64,000 bases of DNA, taken from the NCBI GenBank assembly GCA_029964075.1, contig CM057129.1, positions 10,779,430-10,843,429 of the forward strand, given 5' to 3'. The position numbers and the translations under genes were made by a program. Position 1 is the first letter of the stretch. Each line of letters starts with the position of its first letter. This stretch comes from Patiria pectinifera (Eukaryota > Echinodermata > Asteroidea > Valvatida > Asterinidae). Shown piece by piece: positions 23,010 to 33,714 of this stretch. The notes beneath the pieces were generated by a model. The model did not search any database. It had not been told where the DNA came from and saw only the letters and a program-made list of their open reading frames with translations.

Positions 23010-23799
23010 AAAATGCTAGTATAGTGTAGTCAGGAAAAATAATGAAGGAAAAATGAAAGGCATCCCCACGCCTTTCGATTCTGTAACAACCAGCTTGCCG
23101 GGTATCGGGCCCTTTTACCCGCCTCCTTCCCCTCCACTCACCGCCTAACATAGCTGGAAGCACATTGACAATTTGGTTCTGTATCCGCCGTGAAGGGGCA
23201 GGGTGTTTAGGCCGTTTGGGTCTGAAGGTTGTAAGACAGTAATTAGGTGGTTGCGTCCGCAGATTGATGGTAGATGGGTGAGATGGGGGAATGGAAAAGC
23301 CCTAGTGAGAGAGACTGGACAGGGTGAAAGTTGAACCCACGTCAGCTTACGGGCAGGTGTGTTAGGGGCAGGGTCGTTGCCAAGTGCAGCGGTGAGGTAT
23401 GAGTACCCGATTTAGTTAAAATGTTCTGCGCATTAAACACGAGGCCAGCTCCTACTGCCAGACGGCGTAGTATGGACGTTATGTCCTCTTTGCCCCTTTT
23501 GCCACTGGTTATAGATTTTCAAATATCCCGTGGCAGATTTATTCCAAAAGAAAATAGTATTGCTGTTCGTCCCCATCGTGGTCAAACTCATGGTCCCGGC
23601 CGGATGTTGACATACGATACGTCACTTCAAACTCAGTGGCGTAACCCGGAAAGCTAGGGAGGGCGTGCCTCACCATTCAGCCTGCCTGGGATTCGGGGGA
23701 GGCGCTTAACTCTTTTGAATGCTTCCTCCAGAAAATGAGGAGTCTTAATTAAGGTCCCTTTAATGAACCACGCCAATGAGTAATACTTCGCAGCATATA
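23010..23799. other. Duplicated intergenic block A2
   Basis: Homologous to 55127-55928. 23160-23400 also resembles 18770-18990, an internal older repeat (CATCCGCCGTGAAGGGGCAG). Contains GTGGCGTAACCCGG, a hAT-like terminal word, at about 23636. No gene. Confidence 0.55.
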
Positions 23800-24711
23800 G
23801 AGTGGGAGCCCAGAACATTTATTCATGGGAAAAGCGCCAAAGCAGTCGACCTCATAGGGTGAAAGGGTATCATGGGGACATCACAAAAATGCATTGCTGC
23901 CGGGTCTAGGGCGTGGCCTAAGGTCTGAAATGACGTAATAAAGCACCGCCATTACCGAAAATCCCTCTTTTGACAATATCTCAAAAACTATGCATGATAA
24001 TATCACAAATGTGGTCTCTACACCTATGTTTTTATGGTCAATCTTTACGTTGAACACCATTGTAGTGCCTGAAGATGTGTGGTTTATCATATATCATCTC
24101 AATTCGCCCAACCATTACCGAAAAACTCATTGTTTGTGCGATATAACGAAAACTATACCAACAAAGGCATGTCTACACCTATGTTTTTGTGGTCAAATAT
24201 TATGTGTATACCTTATTAACCTTGATGCATGCTGTATTCCCAGCTCCGCATAGATTACTTCTAACAGACTGGAGACAAACGAACAAACAGTACAAGCTAA
24301 AACTTTCATAAGTTTAGACCATGTAGTCGATGTAAGTATCGGTTTATTAAAATATGGCCATTATCTATTTTCCTAATTAGTAATAATTGTTCTTATGATT
24401 AAAATCAATAATATGCCATGTTATTAGATATAATGGTTGGGAATCAAACTACTGAAGGTACATGTATATCGGTGTCTCTAAACTGGCAGCCAATCTTGAG
24501 AAGAAACAGCCTGGTTTCACTGAAGCAAAAGTCGGGCTTCATGCCCTGGCAGGTTGTGATTTTCATCATACTTCTTCAGAAAGGGAAAAGTTAACCCCTT
24601 AAAGCGTCTAGAATCAGATCAATCCCATGTTCTTGCGATGCGATCTCTGACAACTGACAAAGTAGACATCTCAGCTGCTACTTTGTCTGTTCGCTAAGTG
24701 GGTTCAAAACT

Positions 24712-27480
24712 CACTCACTCACTGCTGCACTTGACCATCAGTGGGTCGTAGTGACCTCCAACCTCCCCGGTCAAGGGCAAGGGACCAGCGCTCAATTGGT
24801 GACAGCTGCACAGCATCTGAAACCTGCTTAAGCCAGGTATAAAGCCGGGGACGACTATGAGGCCTCGTCCAGGTGGCAGGCCGTTGCCCAAGGTGGAACT
24901 GGACGGCAGCATCAAGGGCAAGAAGAGCAGGGGCAGGAGCTTGGAGGCGCCGAACATGACCACAAAGGGTGTCACCTCCCTGACGTCTCAGACAAAATGC
25001 TACCAAGCCCCCTATGCTGCTATGCGACGTATGCGACGTATGTGATGCTGACACCGAACGTGGAAGGCTTGAATGCGTTCTTGTTCTTTCTTGCGTAGTG
25101 TCCAGGTTTCGGACCCATAAAGGAGGGCGGAGAGCAAACACGCATGGTAAAACCGAAGTTTTACCAAAAGACGGGCCATGCTCCTTCAGAGACAATCAAA
25201 TTGGCCCATGATGGCATTGGCGATGCTAATTCTGTGTAGTATGTCCCTACTGCAGAAACCTGATGGGTCGATAGCGCACCCAAGAAAGCAAAAGAACTCA
25301 ACGGATTCGACAACATCGGAATCGAGGGAAATTTGAACAGCTGCTGGACTGCATAGTAACTGAACTTTGTTTTTTTGTCCATGATGGTTGAAGGCCTATG
25401 TAATTGGCCTCACGCTCAAAGATTTCGAGAAGTTCCCCCATCTTGTTGGAGTGAAGAGGGTGGCATCATCTGCATACAGGAGGTCGGTAACCTGTGATCA
25501 CCTACACCAATTTCCAGCGAATCATCACACCGTGACAGGATTGTGTCCATGGCTGAGCAGAACAAGGTAGGTGCCAGCACACAACTCTGCCAAACTCCGA
25601 AGGAAGTCAGGAAGGAGGGAAAGCCTGGGCTACTTATGGGCATCTCGGCAGATTTGAGATACTCAGGGAAGAGTACGACCTGGCTTTAACTTGCAAATAG
25701 GCGATAACACTTCACCCAGAGATGGGGTATCACAGTCGACATCAGAGACCACAGATTCGGGAGGTAGGACTACGTGTGGTCTGGGCTTTGATGGTGGAAA
25801 GTTCAGAGACTTGTTGAAGTGGTTTTTCTAGCGGGACTGTGTTTCATCCACCGAGTTGCAGGGAGAACCATCCGCCTTGGAGATCGAAAATGGAGCTGAA
25901 TGCTTGCTGCATCCGCGACGACACTTGCCTGCCTTGAAGGCGGGGTGGAGATTATTTTGTCTCAGGCCGACCTCGGCCTCAGAGACAACGAAGTCGTACT
26001 TAGTATCAAGGCCCTACTTTGCTTTGGCCTTGTATATCCTCGCCAGACAGCCACTTTTGGCATAGTTGCAGCTCCGACGTGCAGCTCGTTTCTGCTCAAT
26101 GAGCCAAGGGCGACGCTTAGAACGACATGTAGGTACAGCAGCCTCAGCGGCATCAAGAACTACATCACGAAAAGAGACCCACGAGTCTTCAACAGAGTCG
26201 GGCAGTTCACCAAGAGCATCAAAGCGGTTCCGAACCTCAACCGAGTAGTTGGAGGCCACCAGAGGGTCTGTTAGAAGAAGATGGTGGTCTGGACGGGGCT
26301 TGGGCAAAGTCTTCTTGGTGATGGGATTCATACGAACTTGTGCTGCAACATATTGGTGGTCTGTATTGGCAGGAGCGTTGGCACCACGGTAAACCCGGTA
26401 AGACTTCAGACAACTACGGTCACTGACATGTATATGGTCAAGTTCTTTAACTGTATGGCCGTCATTCGATAGCCAGGTGAGTCTTTGAATGAGTATCACT
26501 GTCAATGAGACAGAAAGATACCATCCGAATGGACTTGTCATTTAAAGTACCATAACCGGAATTGCCGGAGACATCTTCAAAGCCCGACCTGTCAGAGCCC
26601 AAGACTGCATTGAAGTCGTCGATGACAAACAGCTTGTCATGGGGTGGAACAGAGGAGACACAAGCAGAAAGTTCACCATAAAAGTTGTCCTTGTCTGAAG
26701 TGCAGGCGACCTCAGTGGGAGCCTACGCAACAATGATGGTACTGGCTCCATGCTGGTGCTTGGGTCTGACAGTCAGCAGACGGTCAGATATGGTTTGCCA
26801 TGACAAAATACAGCTGCTGGTCTTCTTGTCAAGAAAAAGAGCGATACCATTGGTGTGAGCAGATCCACCAGTGAAGATGATGGAACATTCACCAATATTC
26901 ATTGTGCCATTACCCAGAATACGGGTCTCAGTCAGCCCAGCAATTGCGATCTTGAGTCTACGCAGCTTTTTGATTAGAGCCTCAGGGATTCCTGCATGGG
27001 CCAGACTATAAGCACATTCCAGATGGCAATTCTCGTAAAATTTCGAAAAGTAAGATCCTGAGCTCCGGCACAAGCCGCAGTTGGTGAGCGACCTTCCCGA
27101 GGGCTTTAAGTTGTCCACGTCACAGATACTGTACCAGCAGGGACAGGTGAACGGACACCAGAAATAGCAGGGGCTCTAACCCTGGTGCTATAGTATTGAC
27201 TTGGTCCATAAGAAGAAGAGGTATACCCAACAAATAATACCAAGTCCTTGGGAGGGGGCAAGAGCCTCTCCATCCGGAACAGACTTGGTGCCACCTCCTA
27301 GTCAAACACACCATTGGCAATAAGGAGCTCGATCCGCTGGTGCAAGTTAAAGCAGTGCTGCTGCCCACTGCCAGGATGGACTACCAACCAAGGCTAACGA
27401 GCTCCACCCGCCCGGGTTTAAAATCAGAGTTATCCTTCTCCTAGGCAGACCAGCAACCAAGGCTAACAAGTTCCACCTAC
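24712..27480 (-). mobile_element. APE-type LINE nested in the DNA transposon, decayed
   Basis: Read on the minus strand, pieces follow the order of an APE-type non-LTR retrotransposon. 27118-26723 holds endonuclease blocks (IAIAGLTETRILGNG, SAHTNGIALFLDKK). 26751-26541 is a frame-shifted middle. 26541-26014 holds ELDHIHVSDRS and NTDHQYVAAQVRM. 25643-25416 holds the RT block FGVWQSCVLAPTLFC and a shifted YADD region. 25195-24719 holds the C-terminal tail ending SLALDRGGWRSLRPTDGQVQ. Most of the RT palm is missing. It ends in ACTCACTCACT at 24712-24722, like the fragment at 3147. Dead copy; clade unassigned. Confidence 0.85.
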
Positions 27481-27729
27481 CCTGAGCAACCTTGTTATAG
27501 TACCAACCACTCGCTGACACCCCCTACAATTCTGTAGAAACTGAAGTTGGCACGAGAAGCAAGGCAGGATTTGGATAGGAGAGGCTAATGTTGACACGCA
27601 GAGCTATAAGATAGGGTACTTCAATGGAAATGGAGCTGCTCAATTCTCCATACCACCCCAGCACTTCCTGACCATTTAACCCCCAAAACATCAGACATAA
27701 ATGAAGCAAGATACAAGGTATTCCTGAGC

Positions 27730-28056
27730 ATGAGTGGTGGTGATGAGAAGGAACCCCTTGCCAGGATAAAGATAACATGTGCATCTCTTCCACCATGCAG
27801 CAAGACATTTGGAAATCATATCAAAAGGGCCCAGTATGTGGCAAGAATCTGGAAGAGGGCTGACCAGGCGCCGATCCATCATCCAACTGGTGGGGTAAGT
27901 CCCGCAGACTACGGCTGGAAATTAATTAAAAACAGCTTTGAACCCATAGAACTATATTTAATTCAATATAGCTCTATGTTTGAACCAGACTGGTACCGAG
28001 GAACTTCGGTACCACAGACTCTCACGGATCTACCTACAGATGACAGTGACATATAG
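27730..28056 (+). pseudogene. C-terminal part of the DNA transposon's protein
   Basis: A 108-residue frame reads CASLPPCSKTFGNHIKRAQY, IWKRADQ and PADYGWKL. The preceding bases also translate sensibly (NEARYKVFLS), although a stop separates them from sequence further left. The pattern, a Cys/Pro block then HIKRAxYxxxIW then GW, is one I associate with multicopy transposon-like ORFs in animals, but I cannot name the family. Beyond the stop, 28056-28143 would encode an acidic tail. This is the only trace of the element's own coding capacity; the rest was displaced or deleted around the LINE. Confidence 0.5.
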
Positions 28057-28720
28057 TGGAACCTGCATCCATAGATGACGAGGACTCGGATGACAGTGCT
28101 TGGAGTGAGGAAAGTGAAGATGAGAGTGATGGAGAAGACGTGTAATGCAATGGTGACAGAACAAGTACAAAGGGCCATTATACATGTAGGACTGCGCGTC
28201 GCATATAGGTACATACATGTACTTATAATCTGCATGGAAATACCATCAGTAAATAAATTTACCAAGATTTATGGTTAAGTATACAGTTTATACATAAGAA
28301 CTTTTATCAATGTAATATTTGATCAAAATATCTTGTGTAGACATCCCTGTTGTAGAATTGTCGTACAATTTTTGAGATATGGGAAAAAAATAAGGTTTTT
28401 GGTAATTATGTCGTGAATAGAGATGCTACATGATAAACTACACATCTTCAGACACTACAATGGCAGTCATCGTATAGATTGACCATGAAAACATAGGTGT
28501 AGAGACCACATTTGTGATATTACCATGTATAGTTTTTGAGATATTGTCAAAATAGGGATTTTCGGTAATGGCGGTGCTTTATTACGTCATTTCGGACCTT
28601 AGGCCACGCCCTAGACCCGGCAGCAAAGCATTTTTGTGATGTCCCCATGATACCCTTTCACCCTATGAGGTCGACTGCTTTGGCGCTTTTCCCATGAATA
28701 AATGTTCTGGGCTCCTGGTC

Positions 28721-29789
28721 TAATAATATCTATCGAAAATACTAGGTTTGAAAACGACACATCCTAGATAGGTAAAAGAACACGTACTGTCTGGAATTGT
28801 GGGAAGTGTTGTTCCGCTAGAAATCAGGGGCACAATTAGTGATTATTTTGGTCTTTTGGTAGAATATGGCCCACCGTCTTTTCAAATTTTCTCAGTAGGT
28901 ATTCTTATAGGCCGGCCTATTTGAGCGGGGAAAACTGTTAGTTGTCATCAGCAGAAAATTGATGAGTGAAAAACTGAAAAAAAGAGTGGCACTCGATAGG
29001 TTACCCAACGAAAAACAAATGTCACGACACGACTGTTAATGCTGTAAAACAGATTTACTCTTCCTCTTCCTTTCGACGAAACTATTAATAGAAAGGGGAA
29101 CAACAGCACTCAAGCATTAAATAAGCACCCCTTTCTCCGCCTCAGCATATTGGTTCGGGATCCGTCGTTGGCTGCCCAGGGTGGTTAGGAGGAGGAAGGG
29201 CTGGTGGGGGCAGGGGATCAATATGGGGATTCGTGCTTGGCTTGGAGATCAGGCTATTGAAGTCTAGTGTTTTCTAAGAAAAGAAGTTTGTTGCACATGG
29301 TAGGATCCAAACAGTTGGGGTAAGTTTGGGATTAGGTTTGATTAGGCGAGGGTCAAGATCGGAGTTGGCATAATTATGTGTTTGGTTTTAGGTAGGTTGG
29401 GCTCAATAAGCAGAGATGGGAGTGCCTCAATAAGCGGGGAGGGGGTTCTGCAGGTGCAAGGTCGATTGCATGTCAAGAAGTTGCCGAGCCGAGCGCCCGT
29501 TTGACTAGTGGATGGGGATAGATGAATGGTTGTAATTAAGTTGCCTTTGGGAACGGTTGGGTTCTGCAAAATAAGTATACTTCACCGTAAGAAGGCGGCA
29601 ACTGTACATGGAATGGATATTATGTACACAATAAATTGAATTTCTTATTACCTTTTCTTTTCAATCTAGATTGTTACGCCTTCGTTTTTGAATCAAAAAT
29701 GTAGACTGCATAACCTGACTACAAAATACTAGCCACCAAATGCGTGGCTCCATTAAATAACACGAAGCGCAAAACAAACACTGATTGAA
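28721..29789. other. Intergenic DNA before C1q-3
   Basis: Homologous to 55929-56970 before C1q-6, and from about 29040 also to 37740-38440 and 46340-47080. No gene is supported. Confidence 0.6.
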
Positions 29790-30156
29790 TCACGTATGGC
29801 CGATGTACGTCATTATTCTATCCACCAATCGGAGTTAGTCACCCAACAAGTCGGTGACCACAAGTGAGTGGTCTGTGATTGACAGGTGCCAATCACAATC
29901 CACGTGTTTGAATAAGTCACCGACATCCATACAATCATTCCACCAATTAGATGCGTCTATTTGAGTGTCGGCGATACAAGTTTAGGGTTTAACGTGTGAC
30001 AATGTAACAGTAACATCATTTCCGTCTCATCAATATGTAGCGAGTCAGTGATGTGTGGTTGACAGCGCACAGGGGCCAATCACAAACCGGGCATGCAAGT
30101 TCCTCAGTCACTGCTCGGGAAATCGACGTCAATATTTAAGCCACAAGCTGCCGGCT
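29790..30156 (+). promoter_or_regulatory. Promoter of C1q-3
   Basis: Four CCAAT boxes (29825-29829, 29889-29893, 29943-29947, 30076-30080), an E-box CACGTG (29901-29906), GTCACCGACATCC facing GTGTCGGCGA as an inverted pair, a GACGTC core (30125-30130) and a TATA-like AATATTTAAG (30131-30140). The initiator-like CACTCCTCAC follows. The architecture is shared by five gene copies. Confidence 0.8.
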
Positions 30157-30241
30157 CACTCCTCACAACGACCGCAGCTCATGTCCACGTTCAGACGACA
30201 ACCCGAGAGAACTGTTTGCAAGATCGAACAAGAATTGCACG
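30157..30241 (+). other. C1q-3 leader exon 1 (contains uORF start)
   Basis: The 3' end is set by the donor CACG|GTGAGTGTTTGAAACAATC. It contains an ATG at 30181 opening 20 codons plus one base (begins MSTFRRQPERTVC). Joined to leader exon 2 and the coding exon, this frame stops on the main ATG; it is not the N-terminus of the C1q protein. Confidence 0.7.
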
Positions 30242-31826
30242 GTGAGTGTTTGAAACAATCTTTTACGATAATTCTGCTAACTTTGGGATTGATTTTTTTT
30301 AAATATGATATTGACACAAATGTGCTTATAGCCAAAACGGCGAGATATAAATATTTCCGACCATGATGATCCCGTTTCCATACGGTAACTCGATAACTTA
30401 TCGATATTGGTGCTTGAATAATCACCCTGGTATTATATTGTGTAGACTATAGCTGAATTAGCTCTTAGTCTGAACAGTTGATGAGGATTATTACCAACAT
30501 TTTGTGAGGCCAAAGTTTCAGGCAATGAAAGCTAAGAGCAAACTAATCAGGGTTTTCATTTCGTTTGTTCGGAATAAGGAATTCCTGTCGGACAATCGCT
30601 GCTACTTCCATGGTGCACTCCCAAAAAACAATTGTCCAAAATTCTGACTGATTCCTCTAGCTTTTAGAAACTTACTTGAATTCTTGTCGCTACCGATAGC
30701 ACACTTTAAATTCATGGAAGTTTTATACTTTTTATTGCCATTCAGGTTCGCGAAATTTCTAGTCTTACTTGGCTGAAGATTTTCAAAAGCATATTACATC
30801 AAGTTGCATATTGTTATTGAGGTTTACGCACTTACACAATATTTCAGATGATAAATTAAACCTTTTTTCTTGTTAAAAGAAAGAAATATTGCGAAAGCTC
30901 GACACTTGACCCATAACATCAGTATAATCAATCACCCCCTATATGTTGTCGCTAGTTTTCCCTGTTTATTGCCAAACATAAAATCCCGATGCGATGCGCT
31001 CACCTTCTTTTCCGGCAATCACTCTTTCTAGTTCAGGATAAAAGTTTATGCGGAAGTTGGCCACGGAAGAACGTATAAAGGAAATCGTGCCATCTCAATT
31101 ATCCTGTCCTCTGTTGTGTTATTTAAAATTGGGATAATCTCAATACCCTCTGCGCTTTGTTTTCAAACTGTGTCATTTCAATAGTTCACAGTGCGCCATT
31201 CCGGTTTGATCACAATACACATATAGGCCGAAGCGTTACTTTTAAGCATTGCGTGATAAAAGTGTCACTGGACCAGAGGGCGCACATTGTTACGAACGGA
31301 CCGGATCATGATCAAACTTTATTCAAGTTCAAATTGCTTTATCTAGCTGGATTCATTTCTAGGAAACATGTAAAGCGTTGATGTTTGTACGAATTATTCG
31401 GGCCGTCTGTTCTGCTGTCCGTCTTCAACGTTTGAAGCACCAGCTTTCAGATGAGTTCAGCCATGTTTGCATGCAGGGTTCCACTGAGAATGTCACGTAG
31501 ATTCTGTAAAATATCTTGTTGAAAAAAAAACAATATGTTCAGTGTTTAGGGTTTCCAATAATGGAACAGATTTTCATAAACAGATTTTCTAGACACATTC
31601 GTGGTTGACAAACAGATGGTGGCTGATGCTAATAGCCAAAGAGGTGCGCTGATTTCCCACCACCGGGGAAACAATTCTTTTTGTAACGACTGTAACTTAA
31701 CTGCGGTGGTCCACCTGTAATATTTCCGCCACTATACTTCACTGGTATGAGATCGGTTTCCCATATCAATGAAGAAAATAACACAATAACTCATTTTAAA
31801 AAAAAAATGGTATTATTTTCTGCCAG

Positions 31827-31884
31827 CAATCTGCTCACGTGTTGATGATTTCTTTCGTGATAAAATTCAAGAACATTACATCAA
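31827..31884 (+). other. C1q-3 putative leader exon 2
   Basis: 58 bases between a CTGCCAG acceptor and the donor CATCAA|GTGAGTAG. Aligned copies: gene 2 (11826-11884), gene 5 (acceptor changed to CGG) and gene 6 (intact). It keeps the exon 1 uORF frame open. Confidence 0.6.
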
Positions 31885-33525
31885 GTGAGTAGTTCTTATT
31901 GTACATTCGTTGCTTAGAAATCCTGTTTGATGCATAAAGACCATCATTAATGTAGGATTTCCGGCTGAATTCGTTCAATTCAAATTTAATTGTGCGCTTT
32001 TAGATAAAAACAGTTTCGCTAATTCCAAAAATCACTTAATGTCGTTCTCAGACATGCAATTTTGTATATAAAGACTGTCAATTAAGATTTTGCATCTTTC
32101 TTTTTAGAAAGGCAGATTACTCGTCATATCGTCACCAGGTTCACCGAAAAAAAAATAGTTTCATTTTTGTGTATGCCTACATGCAATTTACAAACTAAAA
32201 AAAAATAATAATCAGAGAACTAAAAGAAATAAAAGAAAAATACAGATACCAAAGATTAAATACTTCGTTAACCGTCAATCGTATTGGCAAAAAGAAATTG
32301 GATTGATTTTCAGTATTTGTTTCCATTATCTTTTTATTTCCACATGGTGATTGCAAAAATTAACTGGTCAATATAAAGAAATAATACACACTTAACAATA
32401 AATTGTTACTGATATGAACGTTTCATGATTCCTTCTCTGACATTTGAAAAAACAGAAATTCAAAACATCATGTCATTGTATACTTTGTTATAACACTGCC
32501 ACATAATATCTTCAAGGGCGGATCCAGAGAGTTTATTGCCGGGCCAAGTTTGTGCCAGGAGAATGGCTGAGGGTGGAAGGGCTCTCTCAATCGAAATTTG
32601 CCTTTTTTGATAAATATTCGGCCACTGCCAGGGGAAGGGCGCCCCCTCCTGATCTGGCTAAACTGCCGAATTTTATTAAACATGAATGTCTTTTGTGAAC
32701 GTAAGCATGAAACTGAATTCCCGAGCTGAAGTGAAATCCAAATCAAAATAAATTCAATGCAAATACGTCAATTGTCTCCTTTTTATGCGTATAGTGGAGA
32801 TACCCTTAAATATGCTAACGCGTTTGTATGCGAATTTGAAAGAAAGTGTTCACACATTGAATGAGCAAAGTGTGAAATTGGAAGGGAAAAACATATTTAA
32901 ATGAAGAATATGCTGTTTTAAAAACTCAGATAATTATGCCTTCAAAAATGATTCAATGACTTACTAGTGCCTCAAAATTACACAGATTTGTTTGTGTTTA
33001 ATGAATTTGAATAAATTGTATAATGAATTAGAATAAAGGCTTTAATGTTGATTTCAGGGAGCATTTAGGTTCCAGAGAAAAATGTCCAAAAGCGTCATTA
33101 AAACATGTTGCTTCTTTCTGGGCGTATTCGGTCACGAAAATGCAAATAAACTTTGACCCTTGTTTTTATTTGTGAATAATTGTTCCTGGTTTCGAATGAT
33201 TATTGATCAAAGTGCAAAAAAACCCTCAAAATTGTATTAACATCAATGATTAAAGTATTTTTTCTTTACTCAAGCATAAACGTTACCAGTTTTCTTTGTT
33301 TATTATTTTTCAGCCTACAGTGAACTCCTTTTGATGTATTCTTGGACCTGATCTTCAAGACTTTAAGACCGAACCATTGAGGTCGGTGTGATGATGTTTA
33401 ATTGATTCTATCATGACCATGAAAAAGGCGTGCCGTCACATAAGAAAAATAATGTAATTCGGTCTCCTTTCCAAACTTTTATCTTCGGGCAAAACAATAA
33501 TACTAAAAAGTGTGGATTGCCGGTA

Positions 33526-33539
33526 GTTGCCATGGCAAC
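33526..33539. promoter_or_regulatory. Perfect X-box (RFX-type site), C1q-3
   Basis: GTTGCCATGGCAAC is a perfect 14-bp palindrome matching the RFX X-box consensus. It is followed within 10 bases by a TATA-like ATATTTAAAAAG and then by an ATG at 33622. Confidence 0.75.
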
Positions 33540-33714
33540 ATATTTAAAAAGAACCCACCTTTTTATTTACACGTTATCCCCTTGCTTTCGGATAGGCCAC
33601 TGCCGACACATTCTCTGAATAATGATTCCTCCAAATTATGTCTCGTATACAAATTCTTCAGTTTATGTAGTGATTGTGTTTGTAATTTTAGGCACTGTAT
33701 TGTTTTCCTTTCAG

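Larger units (their letters stand above)
23800..28720 (+). mobile_element. 4.9-kb DNA transposon with ~0.4-kb inverted termini
   Basis: Left terminus 23800 to about 24215 and right terminus about 28310 to 28720 are inverted copies, nearly identical for the outer 300 bp (ends GAGTGGGAGCCCAG and GACCAGGAGCCCAG). Each contains two diverged subterminal repeats ending in TCTACACCTATGTTTT-like words. The duplicate at 55929 is an empty site (GGCGTAATATCTCTCGG), so boundaries are firm to a few bases. The duplication is short, AT-rich and ambiguous. It contains an element ORF (27730-28056) and a nested LINE. Superfamily unknown. Confidence 0.85.
30242..33714 (+). other. C1q-3 introns (about 3.5 kb)
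   Basis: Homologous to the introns of genes 4-6. Holds leader exon 2 (31827-31884), a right-truncated hAT-like MITE starting GGGCGGATCCAG at 32517, and the X-box. Compared with gene 6 it lacks about 170 bp near 31905. No other gene. Confidence 0.65.

Noticed and set aside
30181-30366. Leader exon 1 ATG as the start of a real protein reading into the intron
   Set aside because: The frame crosses a strong GTGAGT donor, and the ATG is absent from genes 2 and 5.
33314-33379. A third leader exon starting after TTTTTCAG (CCTACAGTGAACTCC..), present in genes 3-6
   Set aside because: The acceptor is good, but the only donor candidate (GAG|GTCGGTG) is weak, and its conservation may simply reflect recent duplication of the whole intron.
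33622-33714. Taking the upstream ATG as the normal start of C1q-3 (and 42387, 61383 for genes 4 and 6)
   Set aside because: The intervening bases include a polypyrimidine tract and TTTCAG acceptor directly before the next ATG, which begins a good signal peptide. Genes 1 and 5 lack the extension. Kept only as an alternative-promoter hypothesis.
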